Part shown: piece after piece, positions 7,730 through 15,527 of the stretch
How positions within the stretch are numbered: the stretch's first letter is position 1
Layout: every line of letters begins with the position of its first letter
NCBI GenBank assembly: GCA_964528095.1
Contig: CAZGSG010000107.1
Span: 1-18,257 of the forward strand
Direction of reading: 5' to 3'
Source of the DNA: CAZGSG01 sp964528095
GTDB lineage: Bacteria > Bacteroidota > Bacteroidia > Chitinophagales > Chitinophagaceae
Length of the DNA: 18,257 nt
Position numbers and translations under genes: made by a program
The notes under the pieces: generated by a model
Told to the model about the DNA's origin: nothing
Database searches by the model: none
What the model saw: the letters and a program-made list of their open reading frames with translations, nothing else

Positions 7730-8215
7730 ATGTTAGACATTAAAAAAAAATCATTAAAGGCTGGAAAGCTTGTAAGTACTGAACATGTAAACACCATTCT
7801 GAAAAATTACAAAAAAGACCGTTGGGCACATAATTCCCAGCGTCTTGGCAAAGAAGATTCATTGAGTGTATGGTATAGTGTAGAAGAGTTGGAAGAATAT
7901 ATAGAAAAGATCAAAACACATGGCGCCGACGGAATAAAAATCTATTTTGGTGCGTATAGCGAGGATTTTACTGAACGCCCTTTATATGCGGGTCGCCAGA
8001 CAGTTGTGCTTGTTGCAACAAAAACGAAAGAGTCTGTAAGCGGTACTACAAATAAGGACATTTATATTCCTACAGACAAAGGATCTACTATCCTGGCGTA
8101 CAACCTGGGATCTATCTGTCCTCCATTCTGTAATAATGGCGATGATTTTGGCGGTCTTGGCGGCGTCAGAACCATTATTATCGACAAAGGCGAAGACGGT
8201 GTTGTTGTCGCTTAA
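7730..8215 (+). CDS. Unrecognised 161-aa conserved-looking soluble protein
   Basis: I cannot name a function. I chose ATG 7730 because the sequence becomes ordinary soluble protein there (MLDIKKKSLKAGKLVSTEHV), whereas the upstream extension to 7595 is hydrophobic low-complexity sequence. The 161-aa product has no signal peptide or membrane helix. It has a basic, helical N-terminal third (about 1-35), an acidic helix VEELEEYIEKIKTHG (51-65), a strand-rich core GADGIKIYFGAY (65-76) and GRQTVVLVATKTK (88-100), then a loop with CPPFC (130-134) and a Gly/Asp-rich C-terminus. The CPPFC pair could bind metal or form a disulfide. It resembles hypothetical proteins I recall from other Bacteroidota, but this is memory and not a search result. 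A strong terminator follows, then a membrane protein and a two-component pair on the same strand. Confidence 0.75.
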   Translation: MLDIKKKSLKAGKLVSTEHVNTILKNYKKDRWAHNSQRLGKEDSLSVWYSVEELEEYIEKIKTHGADGIKIYFGAYSEDFTERPLYAGRQTVVLVATKTKESVSGTTNKDIYIPTDKGSTILAYNLGSICPPFCNNGDDFGGLGGVRTIIIDKGEDGVVVA

Positions 8216-8228
8216 TATAAAATGCCTC

Positions 8229-8271
8229 ATAAAAGATAAAACCTCCATTACCCGGAGGTTTTATCTTTTAT
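8229..8271 (+). terminator. Intrinsic terminator after the 161-aa protein gene
   Basis: A perfect 18-bp stem (8229-8246 with 8254-8271) closes a 7-base loop; the descending arm ends in TTTTAT and is followed by more T-rich sequence. It begins 13 bp after the stop codon. It should separate the 161-aa gene, at least partly, from the membrane-protein/kinase/regulator genes downstream. Confidence 0.85.
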
Positions 8272-8297
8272 AATCTTATTTTTATATCTAAAAGGCC

Positions 8298-8963
8298 ATG
8301 ATGTCTTTCGTGCCAGGCTATATATACTTTATTGGCATTAGTTTCCTTGCGAGCTTAACTATTTTTCGAAAAAATATACCACAGGAATATTATTATCTAA
8401 AATTATTTTCGATTTTTTTAGGCCTGACGCTGCTGGCGGAAACGTATGGGGTTTATCAATCTTACAACAATCAACCTAACCTCGCATTTTATAATTTCTT
8501 TTCTGTTTTTGAATTCTGTGTTTACTTATGGATAATCGCTTTAATTATTAATAAGCCTATTGTAAAAAAAATAATCTGGGCATCAATAGTTTTATATGCT
8601 ATTGCAGCAGTCATAAATATCTATTATATCCAGAAAATGAAAGCATTTCATAGCGTTACATATGCCATTGGATGCCTGTTGATCGTTATCTCGTGTATTT
8701 ATTATTTTTTTGAATTATTCCGTCTGCCAAAATCAGTAAAGCTGTTAAATAATCCTGCCTTTTGGATTTGCTCCGGTTTATTATTCTTTTATTGCTGTGG
8801 ATTTCCTTTATTTGGTATGTTTAATTATTTGAGTGGCATTTCAAAACTGATCATAAAAAATTTCAGGCTTATCATTACTATCCTGAATTGCTTTTTATAT
8901 TCTTTATTCACGATCGCATATTTATGTATAAAAACCAGGAAATATATTTTGTCACCATCGTAG
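8298..8963 (+). CDS. Unrecognised seven-helix membrane protein, probable partner of the histidine kinase
   Basis: The 221-aa product is almost wholly hydrophobic. By eye I place seven membrane segments at about residues 4-23, 34-52, 63-85, 92-110, 117-138, 152-173 and 184-210, with short loops and a basic C-terminal tail (KTRKYIL) that should face the cytoplasm. I do not recognise a transporter or enzyme motif. The gene is visibly more AT-rich than its neighbours. Two consecutive ATGs (8298, 8301) start the frame. Its last 40 bp overlap the start of the histidine kinase gene (ATG 8924), implying translational coupling. Because that kinase has only one helix and no sensor domain, this protein may be the signal-receiving subunit, in the way that separate membrane proteins serve some short kinases. 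That role is inference from context. Confidence 0.8.
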   Translation: MMSFVPGYIYFIGISFLASLTIFRKNIPQEYYYLKLFSIFLGLTLLAETYGVYQSYNNQPNLAFYNFFSVFEFCVYLWIIALIINKPIVKKIIWASIVLYAIAAVINIYYIQKMKAFHSVTYAIGCLLIVISCIYYFFELFRLPKSVKLLNNPAFWICSGLLFFYCCGFPLFGMFNYLSGISKLIIKNFRLIITILNCFLYSLFTIAYLCIKTRKYILSPS

Positions 8964-9721
8964 GTATTATTTTGGGGTTGCTCCTGGTAGGCTTTATTGT
9001 TACAATTCTTTTTTTATACCAGCGACGGCAACAGCGGCAGGAACAGGAAATGGAGCGGTTAAAAGATATGTACGAAAAGGAAGCGCTCCGCTCCCAATTG
9101 GAGATACAGGAAAATACACTAAAGACCATTGCACAGGAACTTCATGATAATATCGGCCAGATGTTATCTGTTGCCAAATTATCTCTTTCGATTGTGCCCG
9201 TTGACCAGGGATTTCCGGGTTCGGAACAGATCAGAAATTCACAGGAAATATTAAATAAGGCAATTGTTGATCTTTCTAACCTCACCAAGAGTCTTCATTC
9301 AGACCGTATCGCACAAATAGGGCTTGCAGAGTCCATTCGTTTTGAATTGTATTCTGTAAAAAAAGCCGGCGTTGCAGATGTTCATTTTGAACTGTCTGGT
9401 TCAGAAATTTTCTTTGATGAACAGAAACCTATTTTTATCTTCCGGATCTTCCAGGAAGCCCTTAACAATATCCTTAAACATGCCGGAGCTACTGAAATAA
9501 GTGTTCATTTGAGTTTCTCAGACACTATTTTTGTCATGGAGATAGCCGATAATGGCTCTGGCTTTAATGTAGCCGAAAAAAGAAAATCCACCGACGCCTC
9601 CAGCGGAGTTGGTTTAAAAAGTCTTTACAATAGAGCTAAATTGATCGGTGCAGACCTGACGATTGATAGCTCGCCCAATAAGGGCACAACACTTTTGATA
9701 GAACTACCTTTAGAAGAGTGA
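8924..9721 (+). CDS. Sensor-less histidine kinase of the HisKA_3 (NarX/DesK/LiaS-like) family
   Basis: A 265-aa inner-membrane kinase. One helix (about residues 8-32) follows the short N-terminus. A coiled linker (QRRQQRQEQEMERLKDMYEKEALRSQLE) leads to the HisKA_3 dimerisation and phosphorylation domain with ELHDNIGQ, where H74 is the phospho-acceptor. The HATPase_c domain has the N-box QEALNNILKHA (178-187), DNGSGF (209-214) and GVGLKSLYNRAKLIGA (228-243). There is no PAS, GAF, TPR or extracytoplasmic sensor domain. I chose ATG 8924 over the earlier open frame at 8888 because it gives a normal N-terminus just before the helix. It overlaps the membrane gene by 40 bp, and its stop is 2 bp from the regulator's ATG, so the three are very likely one translation-coupled unit. 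Signal unknown. Confidence 0.93.
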   Translation: MYKNQEIYFVTIVGIILGLLLVGFIVTILFLYQRRQQRQEQEMERLKDMYEKEALRSQLEIQENTLKTIAQELHDNIGQMLSVAKLSLSIVPVDQGFPGSEQIRNSQEILNKAIVDLSNLTKSLHSDRIAQIGLAESIRFELYSVKKAGVADVHFELSGSEIFFDEQKPIFIFRIFQEALNNILKHAGATEISVHLSFSDTIFVMEIADNGSGFNVAEKRKSTDASSGVGLKSLYNRAKLIGADLTIDSSPNKGTTLLIELPLEE

Positions 9722-9723
9722 CC

Positions 9724-10383
9724 ATGTCAAAAACTACCAAGAAAATACAAGTCGCTATTGCCGACGACCATCGACTATTACGAAACGCTTTGGCAAACCT
9801 TATTAACACGTTTGAAGGTTATACTATCATTGCTGAAGCTGATAATGGTAAAGAACTGCGTGCGAGGATTCAGCAGCATGTCATACCCGATATCGTATTA
9901 CTCGATCTGAACATGCCCGAGATGGATGGTTTTGAAACCACGCAATGGTTGAATAAGAACCATCCTTATATTAAAGTACTGGCCCTATCCATGCTGAGCG
10001 ATGAAAAAAGCATTATTAAAATGTTCAGGCTCGGTGCAAAGGGCTACCTGTTAAAAAATACTGACCCCGCAGAACTTAAAGAAGCCCTTGACTCTGTAAT
10101 GAATAAAAATGTTTATCTCTCGGAATACGTTTCGGGCAAACTGGTAAGCGGTCTGCACCACGATGCACTACCCGGCGGAAAAGAAGTAGTGTTAAATGAG
10201 AAAGAAAGGGAGTTTTTGCGTTGGACCTGTTCCGAACTATCTTATAAGGACATTGCTGCTAAAATGTTTTTAAGCCCCCGTACTGTCGATGATTACCGGC
10301 AATCTCTTTTTAATAAATTAAAAGTGCATAGCCGTGTTGGCCTGGTGATGTATGCGATAAAGCACGGGATTGCGGAAGTCTGA
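9724..10383 (+). CDS. NarL/FixJ-type response regulator with LuxR HTH
   Basis: A 219-aa transcription factor. The receiver domain (about residues 8-122) has the acidic pair D14-D15, the phospho-acceptor D61 in VLLDLNMPEMDGF, a hydroxyl-bearing ALSML segment and the conserved lysine in GYLLKNTDP. The C-terminal LuxR-type HTH (about 155-215) carries LNEKEREFLRWTCSELSYKD, AAKMFLSPRTVDDYRQ and LFNKLKVHSR. ATG 9724 lies 2 bp after the kinase stop; a GTG at 9718 would overlap it by 4 bp and is the alternative start. It is the cognate partner of the kinase just upstream. Likely targets include its own divergent control region at 7333-7729, given the repeats there, but this is inference. Confidence 0.95.
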   Translation: MSKTTKKIQVAIADDHRLLRNALANLINTFEGYTIIAEADNGKELRARIQQHVIPDIVLLDLNMPEMDGFETTQWLNKNHPYIKVLALSMLSDEKSIIKMFRLGAKGYLLKNTDPAELKEALDSVMNKNVYLSEYVSGKLVSGLHHDALPGGKEVVLNEKEREFLRWTCSELSYKDIAAKMFLSPRTVDDYRQSLFNKLKVHSRVGLVMYAIKHGIAEV

Positions 10384-10396
10384 GCAATTCAAAATG

Positions 10397-10445
10397 CAAA
10401 AGGAAAAATGCAAAAACAAGAACTCTTTTTGCATTTTTCCTTTTG
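10397..10445. terminator. Bidirectional terminator between the response regulator and carB
   Basis: A perfect 20-bp stem (10397-10416 with 10426-10445) closes a 9-base loop. Because A-runs and T-runs flank the core on both arms, it can serve the plus-strand regulator operon (ends 10383) and the convergent carB gene (ends 10456). The core GGAAAAATGCAAAAA matches AT-rich intergenic sequence elsewhere in the window. Confidence 0.8.
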
Positions 10446-10455
10446 TGTGTTAAGA

Positions 10456-13281
10456 TTATTTACTGAGGTACATACTTCTATCCTTATATAGTTGTCTGAA
10501 ATACGGATCACGCAGATCCTTGATAAACCGGATGGCTTCACCGGTTGACTTCATTTCAGGTCCAAGTTCTTTATTCACACCGGGAAATTTATTAAAGCTG
10601 AATACCGGCTCCTTGATGGCAAAACCCTTCAGCTTTTTTTCAAAAGTGAAGTCCTTCAATGTGTGTGATCCGATCATCACCTTGGTGGCAATGTTCAGGT
10701 AAGGTATCTGGTACGCCTTTGCAATAAATGGCGTAGTGCGGGAAGCCCTGGGGTTTGCTTCGATCACGTATACGCTTCCATTCTTTATCGCAAACTGGAT
10801 ATTGATCAATCCTTTAATGTTCAATGCACGGGCTATTTTTTCCGCGTATTCTTCCATTGTATGTACTATCAGTGGAGATAGATTGAACTGTGGCAGCACA
10901 GCATTGCTATCACCGCTGTGAATACCTGCAGGTTCGATATGCTCCATTACTCCCATTACATGAAAGTTCTCTCCGTCGAAGATGGCATCGATCTCCGCCT
11001 CCTGGCAACGATCAAGAAAATGATCGATCAGGATTTTATTACCTGGTATATGTTTTAGCAGGCTCACAACCGCGTTTTCCACTTCATCATCATTGATCAC
11101 GATCCGCATCCGCTGACCACCCAGTACATACGAAGGACGCACCAGCACCGGGTATCCAACTTTATTGGCAACAACAAGCGCCTCATCCACATCATACGCT
11201 GTACCATAGTCGGGGTAAGGAATATCCAGCTCCTTGAGACGGTCGCTGAACCTGCCACGGTCTTCCGCTATGTCCATGCTATCATAGGAGGTTCCGATGA
11301 TCTTTATTCCTTTTGCATGCAGTTTCTCTGCCAGTTTCAATGCTGTCTGTCCCCCTAATTGCACGATCACTCCTTCTGGTTTTTCATGCTCGATGATCTC
11401 CCAGAGATGTTCCCAATATACCGGTTCGAAATATAGCTTATCTGCCATATCAAAATCGGTGGAAACAGTTTCGGGATTGCAGTTAACCATGATCGCTTCG
11501 TAGCCGCATTCCTTAATGGCCAATAAGCCATGTACACAACAATAATCAAATTCGATACCCTGTCCTATCCTGTTAGGCCCTGAACCAAGTACGATGATCT
11601 TTTTCTTGTCGGAGACCTTACTTTCATTACTGTTCCCTTCCTCGAAAGTAGAATAGAAATAAGGCGTCTTTGCTTCAAATTCCGCCGAACAGGTATCTAC
11701 CATTTTATATACCCTGGTAATGCCCGCTTCTTTTCTTTTATTATAAACATCTTCTTCATCACCATGTTCGGTTATCCTGCTGATCTGTTCATCACTAAAC
11801 CCATTCACCTTGGCTTCTCTTAATAATTCAATCGGCAATGTATCCAGATCATACTTTGCAATCTCTTTTTCAATTGTGCAGATCTTCTGTATTTCATAGA
11901 GGAACCAACGATCAATACCATTGGTGGCTTTTGAAATAGTGCCCACCGAAATACCCGCCATCAAAGCATCCTTGATACGGAAAATGCGATCCCATTTCGG
12001 AGTCTTGATGTATTCAAGCAGGTCATCCGCATGCATCAGGCTTTTACCATAATAGCCAAGTCCTACTGCATTATTTTCCAGGCTCTGGCAGGCTTTCTGA
12101 ATAGCTTCAGTAAAACTTCTGCCTATCGCCATTACTTCTCCTACACTTTTCATCTGCAATCCAAGGGTGTCATTCGCTCCCTTAAATTTATCAAAATTCC
12201 AGCGTGGTATTTTTACAATAACATAATCCAGCGCGGGTTCAAAATACGCCGAGGTGGTTTTGGTGATCTGGTTTTCCAGTTCATCGAGATTAAACCCGAT
12301 GGCCAGCTTGGCTGCGATCTTGGCAATAGGATATCCTGTTGCTTTGGAAGCAAGCGCGGAGGAACGGCTCACCCGGGGATTGATCTCGATAGCAATGATC
12401 TCTTCAGTATCGGGGTTCAGTGAAAACTGTACGTTGCAACCGCCGGAGAAATTTCCCAGGTCGCGCATCATCCTGATCGCAGTATTCCGCATCAATTGCA
12501 TTGCTGTATCACTCAAGGTCATGGCCGGTGCCACCGTAATAGAGTCGCCGGTATGAATACCCATCGGATCAAAATTCTCCACCGTGCAAATGATACATAC
12601 ATTATCGGCTGCATCCCGCAATAATTCCAGTTCAAATTCTTTCCAGCCCAATACGGCTTTTTCTACCAGCACCTCATGAATTGGAGAAGCCTGCAAACCC
12701 CTGTTCAGCGCTTCGTCCAGCTCTGATTTATCATGTACAAATCCGCCTCCGGTACCGCCAAGGGTGAATGAAGGGCGAATAACCAGTGGAAATCCTATTT
12801 CCTGTGCAAATTCTTTTCCTTCCAGAAAGGAGTTGGCTGTTTTTGCAGGAGCAACGGGTACTCCAAGCTGGATCATCCACTGACGGAATTTCTCCCTGTC
12901 CTCTGCTTTGTCAATGGCTTTGATATCCACTCCGATCAGGCGTGTGCCGTATTTTTCCCAGATACCGAGATCTTCGGCCTCTTTTGCCAGGTTCAATGCA
13001 GTCTGACCACCCATTGTAGGCAATACGGCATCTATTTTATTTTCTTCAAGTATCTGCTCAATACTCTCGACCGTTAAAGGCAGGAGATATACTTTGTCTG
13101 CCATCATCGGGTCGGTCATGATGGTGGCCGGATTACTGTTAATGAGATATACCTTAACACCTTCTTCACGAAGACTGCGTGCGGCTTGCGTACCGGAATA
13201 GTCAAATTCACAGGCCTGGCCGATAATAATAGGACCTGATCCAATGATCAGGACGGACTGAATGGAAGTATCTTTTGGCAT
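10456..13281 (-). CDS. carB: Carbamoyl-phosphate synthase large subunit, lacking the MGS regulatory domain
   Basis: CarB makes carbamoyl phosphate from bicarbonate, ATP and glutamine-derived ammonia for pyrimidine and arginine synthesis, with CarA (not in this window). From ATG 13281 the product is 941 aa. Two homologous ATP-grasp halves are visible. The first, residues 1-400, has GSGPIIIGQACEFDYSG, MGGQTALNLA, RPSFTLGGTGGG and EINPRVSRSSALASKATGYP. The second starts at GSGPNRIGQGIEFDY (566-580) and includes VQLGGQTALKLA, RPSYVLGGQRM and EANPRASRTTPF. The protein stops at about the point where the second synthetase domain ends, so the roughly 130-residue C-terminal MGS domain that binds UMP, IMP and ornithine effectors in E. 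coli (1073 aa) is missing. The frame stays open upstream to 13401, but the extra 40 residues are not CarB-like and a promoter box lies there. Confidence 0.97.
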   Translation of the reverse strand: MPKDTSIQSVLIIGSGPIIIGQACEFDYSGTQAARSLREEGVKVYLINSNPATIMTDPMMADKVYLLPLTVESIEQILEENKIDAVLPTMGGQTALNLAKEAEDLGIWEKYGTRLIGVDIKAIDKAEDREKFRQWMIQLGVPVAPAKTANSFLEGKEFAQEIGFPLVIRPSFTLGGTGGGFVHDKSELDEALNRGLQASPIHEVLVEKAVLGWKEFELELLRDAADNVCIICTVENFDPMGIHTGDSITVAPAMTLSDTAMQLMRNTAIRMMRDLGNFSGGCNVQFSLNPDTEEIIAIEINPRVSRSSALASKATGYPIAKIAAKLAIGFNLDELENQITKTTSAYFEPALDYVIVKIPRWNFDKFKGANDTLGLQMKSVGEVMAIGRSFTEAIQKACQSLENNAVGLGYYGKSLMHADDLLEYIKTPKWDRIFRIKDALMAGISVGTISKATNGIDRWFLYEIQKICTIEKEIAKYDLDTLPIELLREAKVNGFSDEQISRITEHGDEEDVYNKRKEAGITRVYKMVDTCSAEFEAKTPYFYSTFEEGNSNESKVSDKKKIIVLGSGPNRIGQGIEFDYCCVHGLLAIKECGYEAIMVNCNPETVSTDFDMADKLYFEPVYWEHLWEIIEHEKPEGVIVQLGGQTALKLAEKLHAKGIKIIGTSYDSMDIAEDRGRFSDRLKELDIPYPDYGTAYDVDEALVVANKVGYPVLVRPSYVLGGQRMRIVINDDEVENAVVSLLKHIPGNKILIDHFLDRCQEAEIDAIFDGENFHVMGVMEHIEPAGIHSGDSNAVLPQFNLSPLIVHTMEEYAEKIARALNIKGLINIQFAIKNGSVYVIEANPRASRTTPFIAKAYQIPYLNIATKVMIGSHTLKDFTFEKKLKGFAIKEPVFSFNKFPGVNKELGPEMKSTGEAIRFIKDLRDPYFRQLYKDRSMYLSK

Positions 13282-13333
13282 TTTTTGTTTAAAATTGGGC
13301 CCGAAATAGCTCGGTTTGAAAAAACAAATTGCG

Positions 13334-13365
13334 CAAAAGTAAGGGAATGCAGGGTTTTTTTGAAA
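13334..13365 (-). promoter_or_regulatory. Promoter of carB
   Basis: On the minus strand TACTTTTG (13341-13334) matches the -7 consensus TAnnTTTG exactly, with TTTC (13365-13362) 20 bases upstream as a one-mismatch -33 box. Transcription would start near 13327, about 46 bases before the ATG at 13281. This supports 13281 as the start over the open frame up to 13401. Confidence 0.55.
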
Positions 13366-13664
13366 GCAATTTTCAACGGAAATGGAAAATTCAAAAATCA
13401 AAATTAAAAAGTCAAAAATAGTTACCGCAAAGCGGTGTTTACATTTTTAATTTAATCAGCGTTAGTTAGTAAAAAACTGCCATTTGATCTGGATACACAT
13501 ATCTGTCGAAGCTCTTCAGCCCGGATAATTGTTCATTAACCCTTCTCTTGTCCTTCGGCTAAGCTTGGTACAAGCCCCCTACATCTCAAACAGTTCCTCC
13601 TACCCAGGTCAATTTTTGAATTTTGCATTTTTAATTTTGAATTAATGTACCCGGCATTATGAGT

Positions 13665-13672
13665 TAAATTTG
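13665..13672 (+). promoter_or_regulatory. -7 box of the M23 peptidase gene
   Basis: TAAATTTG matches the TAnnTTTG consensus exactly and is followed by CC and a T-run. A TTTG at 13636-13639 is 25 bases upstream, a little farther than the usual 19-21, so the -33 element is uncertain. Transcription would start near 13680, leaving a leader of about 20 bases before the TTG start at 13701. Confidence 0.5.
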
Positions 13673-13700
13673 CCTTTTTTAATCCACTAATTTCGATTCA

Positions 13701-15515
13701 TTGAGAAGACTTCTTTTTTCACTCTTATTGCTGACAGTATTATTGCCATTTGCAGGACTTACCCAGCGACTACCCGATTACCCCAGGAATTATTTCCGGT
13801 GGCCACTTGATCTGAAACCCGATATAGTAGCCAATCTCGGGGAATTGCGCCCCAATCACTGGCATATGGGTCTTGATATCCGCACAAACCAAAAAGAAAA
13901 TCAACTGGTATACGCTGCTGCGGCTGGTTATATCGCACATATCGGCATTCGGCCACAAAGCTTTGGGCGGTTTATTATTATTAATCACCCCAATGGTTTA
14001 TCTACGCTGTACGGGCATCTGAATGATTTTGCCCCGGCTATAGAAAAATATGTGGTTGAGCAGCAATACAGCAGGGAAAGCTGGGCCATTGAACTTGATT
14101 TTACAAAAGACCAGTTCCCGGTAAGCAAGGGACAATTGATCGCTTATAGTGGTAGTACCGGCGGCTCACAGGGTCCGCATGTACATTTCGAGATCCGTGA
14201 TACAAAGTCTGATAAATGTCTCAATCCTTTACTATTTGGCTTTCCGCTTGCGGACAATGTAAAGCCTTCGTTAATAAAACTCGCTTTGTATGACCGGAAC
14301 AAAAGCACTTATTACCAGGCACCGCAGTTTCTTGCATTAAAGAGTACAGATAGCGGATACATCATTCCTAAAATACCCGTTGTAAAAACAGGGACCGACA
14401 AGCTGAGTTTTTCAATACAGGCTTTCGACAAGATAACAGGTTCTGCTAACCAGGATGGTATCTATTCAGCAAAAATCCTGCTGGATGACCGGCTCATCAG
14501 TGAGTTTATTATAGACAGTATTGATTATGTAGCCACCGCTTATATGAATGCGCATATCGACTATCCCCTGCGGTTCAATGGCGGCGCTTTTATGCAACAT
14601 TTATCTCCTTTGCCCGGTGACAAAAGCGGGGTATACCATTTACCTCAAGGTGATGGTCTCATTCATCTCACCGATACCGCAACGCACGCGGTTCGTATTG
14701 AAATTCGTGACGCTTACCAGAATATGTCGGTTGTGAATTTTTTAATTCAATACAAAGAAGAATTGTTTAAAGCTGCTACAACAAACCTCTCCCAAAAATT
14801 TATACCGAATTATGTAAATGTATTCGAGAAACCGGAATTTGAAGTATACCTGCCGGAAAGCTGCCTTTATGATACGGTTTTTGCATTTTATTACCGCAAT
14901 CCGTCTGCAGCATCCTATGCCGTATCAGCAATACAACAGTTAAATGAAGCGGTACTGCCTGTGCAGGGCAACCTGACCGTGCGGATCAAAGCAGATAAAC
15001 CCATACCGGAAGAATGGAAGAATAAAATTGTGATCCAGCGCACCTATCGTAGTAGCAGGAATGTACGAAAAGCCAACTGGAAGGGAGAGTGGATGACCGC
15101 GGATTTTGGAGACTTTGGAAATTTCCAGGCATATGCAGATATTATCGCGCCAGCGATTAATGAATTAGGCAAGGGAGATACGGTTGATCTAAGTCCCGCG
15201 AGCCGTATCATATTTACGCCTTCAGATAATTTCGGCATTAAAAGTTTTCGCGCAGAGCTGGACGGCAAATGGCTACGGTTTACCAATGATAAAGGACGCA
15301 ACTGGATCTATATTTTTGATGAGCGTTGCCCGGATGGTATACACGAACTCAAGGTAACGGTAGAAGACCTGGTTGGCAACCAGACCAGCAAAACATGGTG
15401 GTTTAAAAAGTATCCTTATACCCCACCAGTAAAGAAAAAGAAAGTGGTGAAAAAAGGCGTTAAAAAGTCTGGCGCTACTACAAAAAAGAAGGCCCCGGTG
15501 AAGAAAAAGAAATGA
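13701..15515 (+). CDS. Secreted M23 (LytM-type) peptidase with lysine-rich tail
   Basis: A 604-aa exported protein. From TTG 13701 the product begins MRRLLFSLLLLTVLLPFAGL, a clear signal peptide, which supports this unusual start. The LytM domain has HMGLDI (H55, D59), YGHL (H106) and GPHVHFEI (H160, H162). These are the zinc ligands and catalytic histidine of active M23 endopeptidases, so cell-wall peptide cleavage is plausible rather than a degenerate regulator role. Residues about 180-570 form a long strand-rich region of unknown function, perhaps Ig-like folds. The last 27 residues, from about 578, are mostly lysine (KKKKVVKKGVKKSG and further K-runs). Such a tail could bind acidic wall or membrane polymers. 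It stands alone behind its own promoter and is followed by the peroxiredoxin gene 70 bp later. Confidence 0.9.
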   Translation: MRRLLFSLLLLTVLLPFAGLTQRLPDYPRNYFRWPLDLKPDIVANLGELRPNHWHMGLDIRTNQKENQLVYAAAAGYIAHIGIRPQSFGRFIIINHPNGLSTLYGHLNDFAPAIEKYVVEQQYSRESWAIELDFTKDQFPVSKGQLIAYSGSTGGSQGPHVHFEIRDTKSDKCLNPLLFGFPLADNVKPSLIKLALYDRNKSTYYQAPQFLALKSTDSGYIIPKIPVVKTGTDKLSFSIQAFDKITGSANQDGIYSAKILLDDRLISEFIIDSIDYVATAYMNAHIDYPLRFNGGAFMQHLSPLPGDKSGVYHLPQGDGLIHLTDTATHAVRIEIRDAYQNMSVVNFLIQYKEELFKAATTNLSQKFIPNYVNVFEKPEFEVYLPESCLYDTVFAFYYRNPSAASYAVSAIQQLNEAVLPVQGNLTVRIKADKPIPEEWKNKIVIQRTYRSSRNVRKANWKGEWMTADFGDFGNFQAYADIIAPAINELGKGDTVDLSPASRIIFTPSDNFGIKSFRAELDGKWLRFTNDKGRNWIYIFDERCPDGIHELKVTVEDLVGNQTSKTWWFKKYPYTPPVKKKKVVKKGVKKSGATTKKKAPVKKKK

Positions 15516-15527
15516 GTTTAATTTATG

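Larger units (their letters stand above)
13282..13700. other. Divergent intergenic region between carB and the M23 peptidase gene
   Basis: These 419 bp hold no credible gene. They contain the carB promoter (13334-13365), AT-rich sequence of the form TCAAAAATCAAAATTAAAAAG (near 13391-13411) with related sequence near 13613-13645, a small ACCGC-AAA-GCGGT hairpin (13424-13436) and the -7 box for the M23 gene (13665-13672). I see no function for the more GC-balanced centre (about 13450-13610). Confidence 0.6.

Noticed and set aside
12031..12556. Two open frames of 100-130 codons on the plus strand inside carB
   Set aside because: Both lie opposite the strongly conserved first ATP-grasp half of carB and look like shadows of its codon pattern.
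13282..13401. Upstream extension of carB by 40 residues
   Set aside because: The residues are Phe/Cys-rich and unlike any CarB N-terminus, and an exact TAnnTTTG box lies within this stretch.
13547..13574. Possible hairpin CTTGT...ACAAG and a cloning-site-like AAGCTTGGTAC
   Set aside because: Five-base arms are too short to support a structure, and an 11-base match to vector polylinker is expected by chance and not backed by flanking vector sequence.
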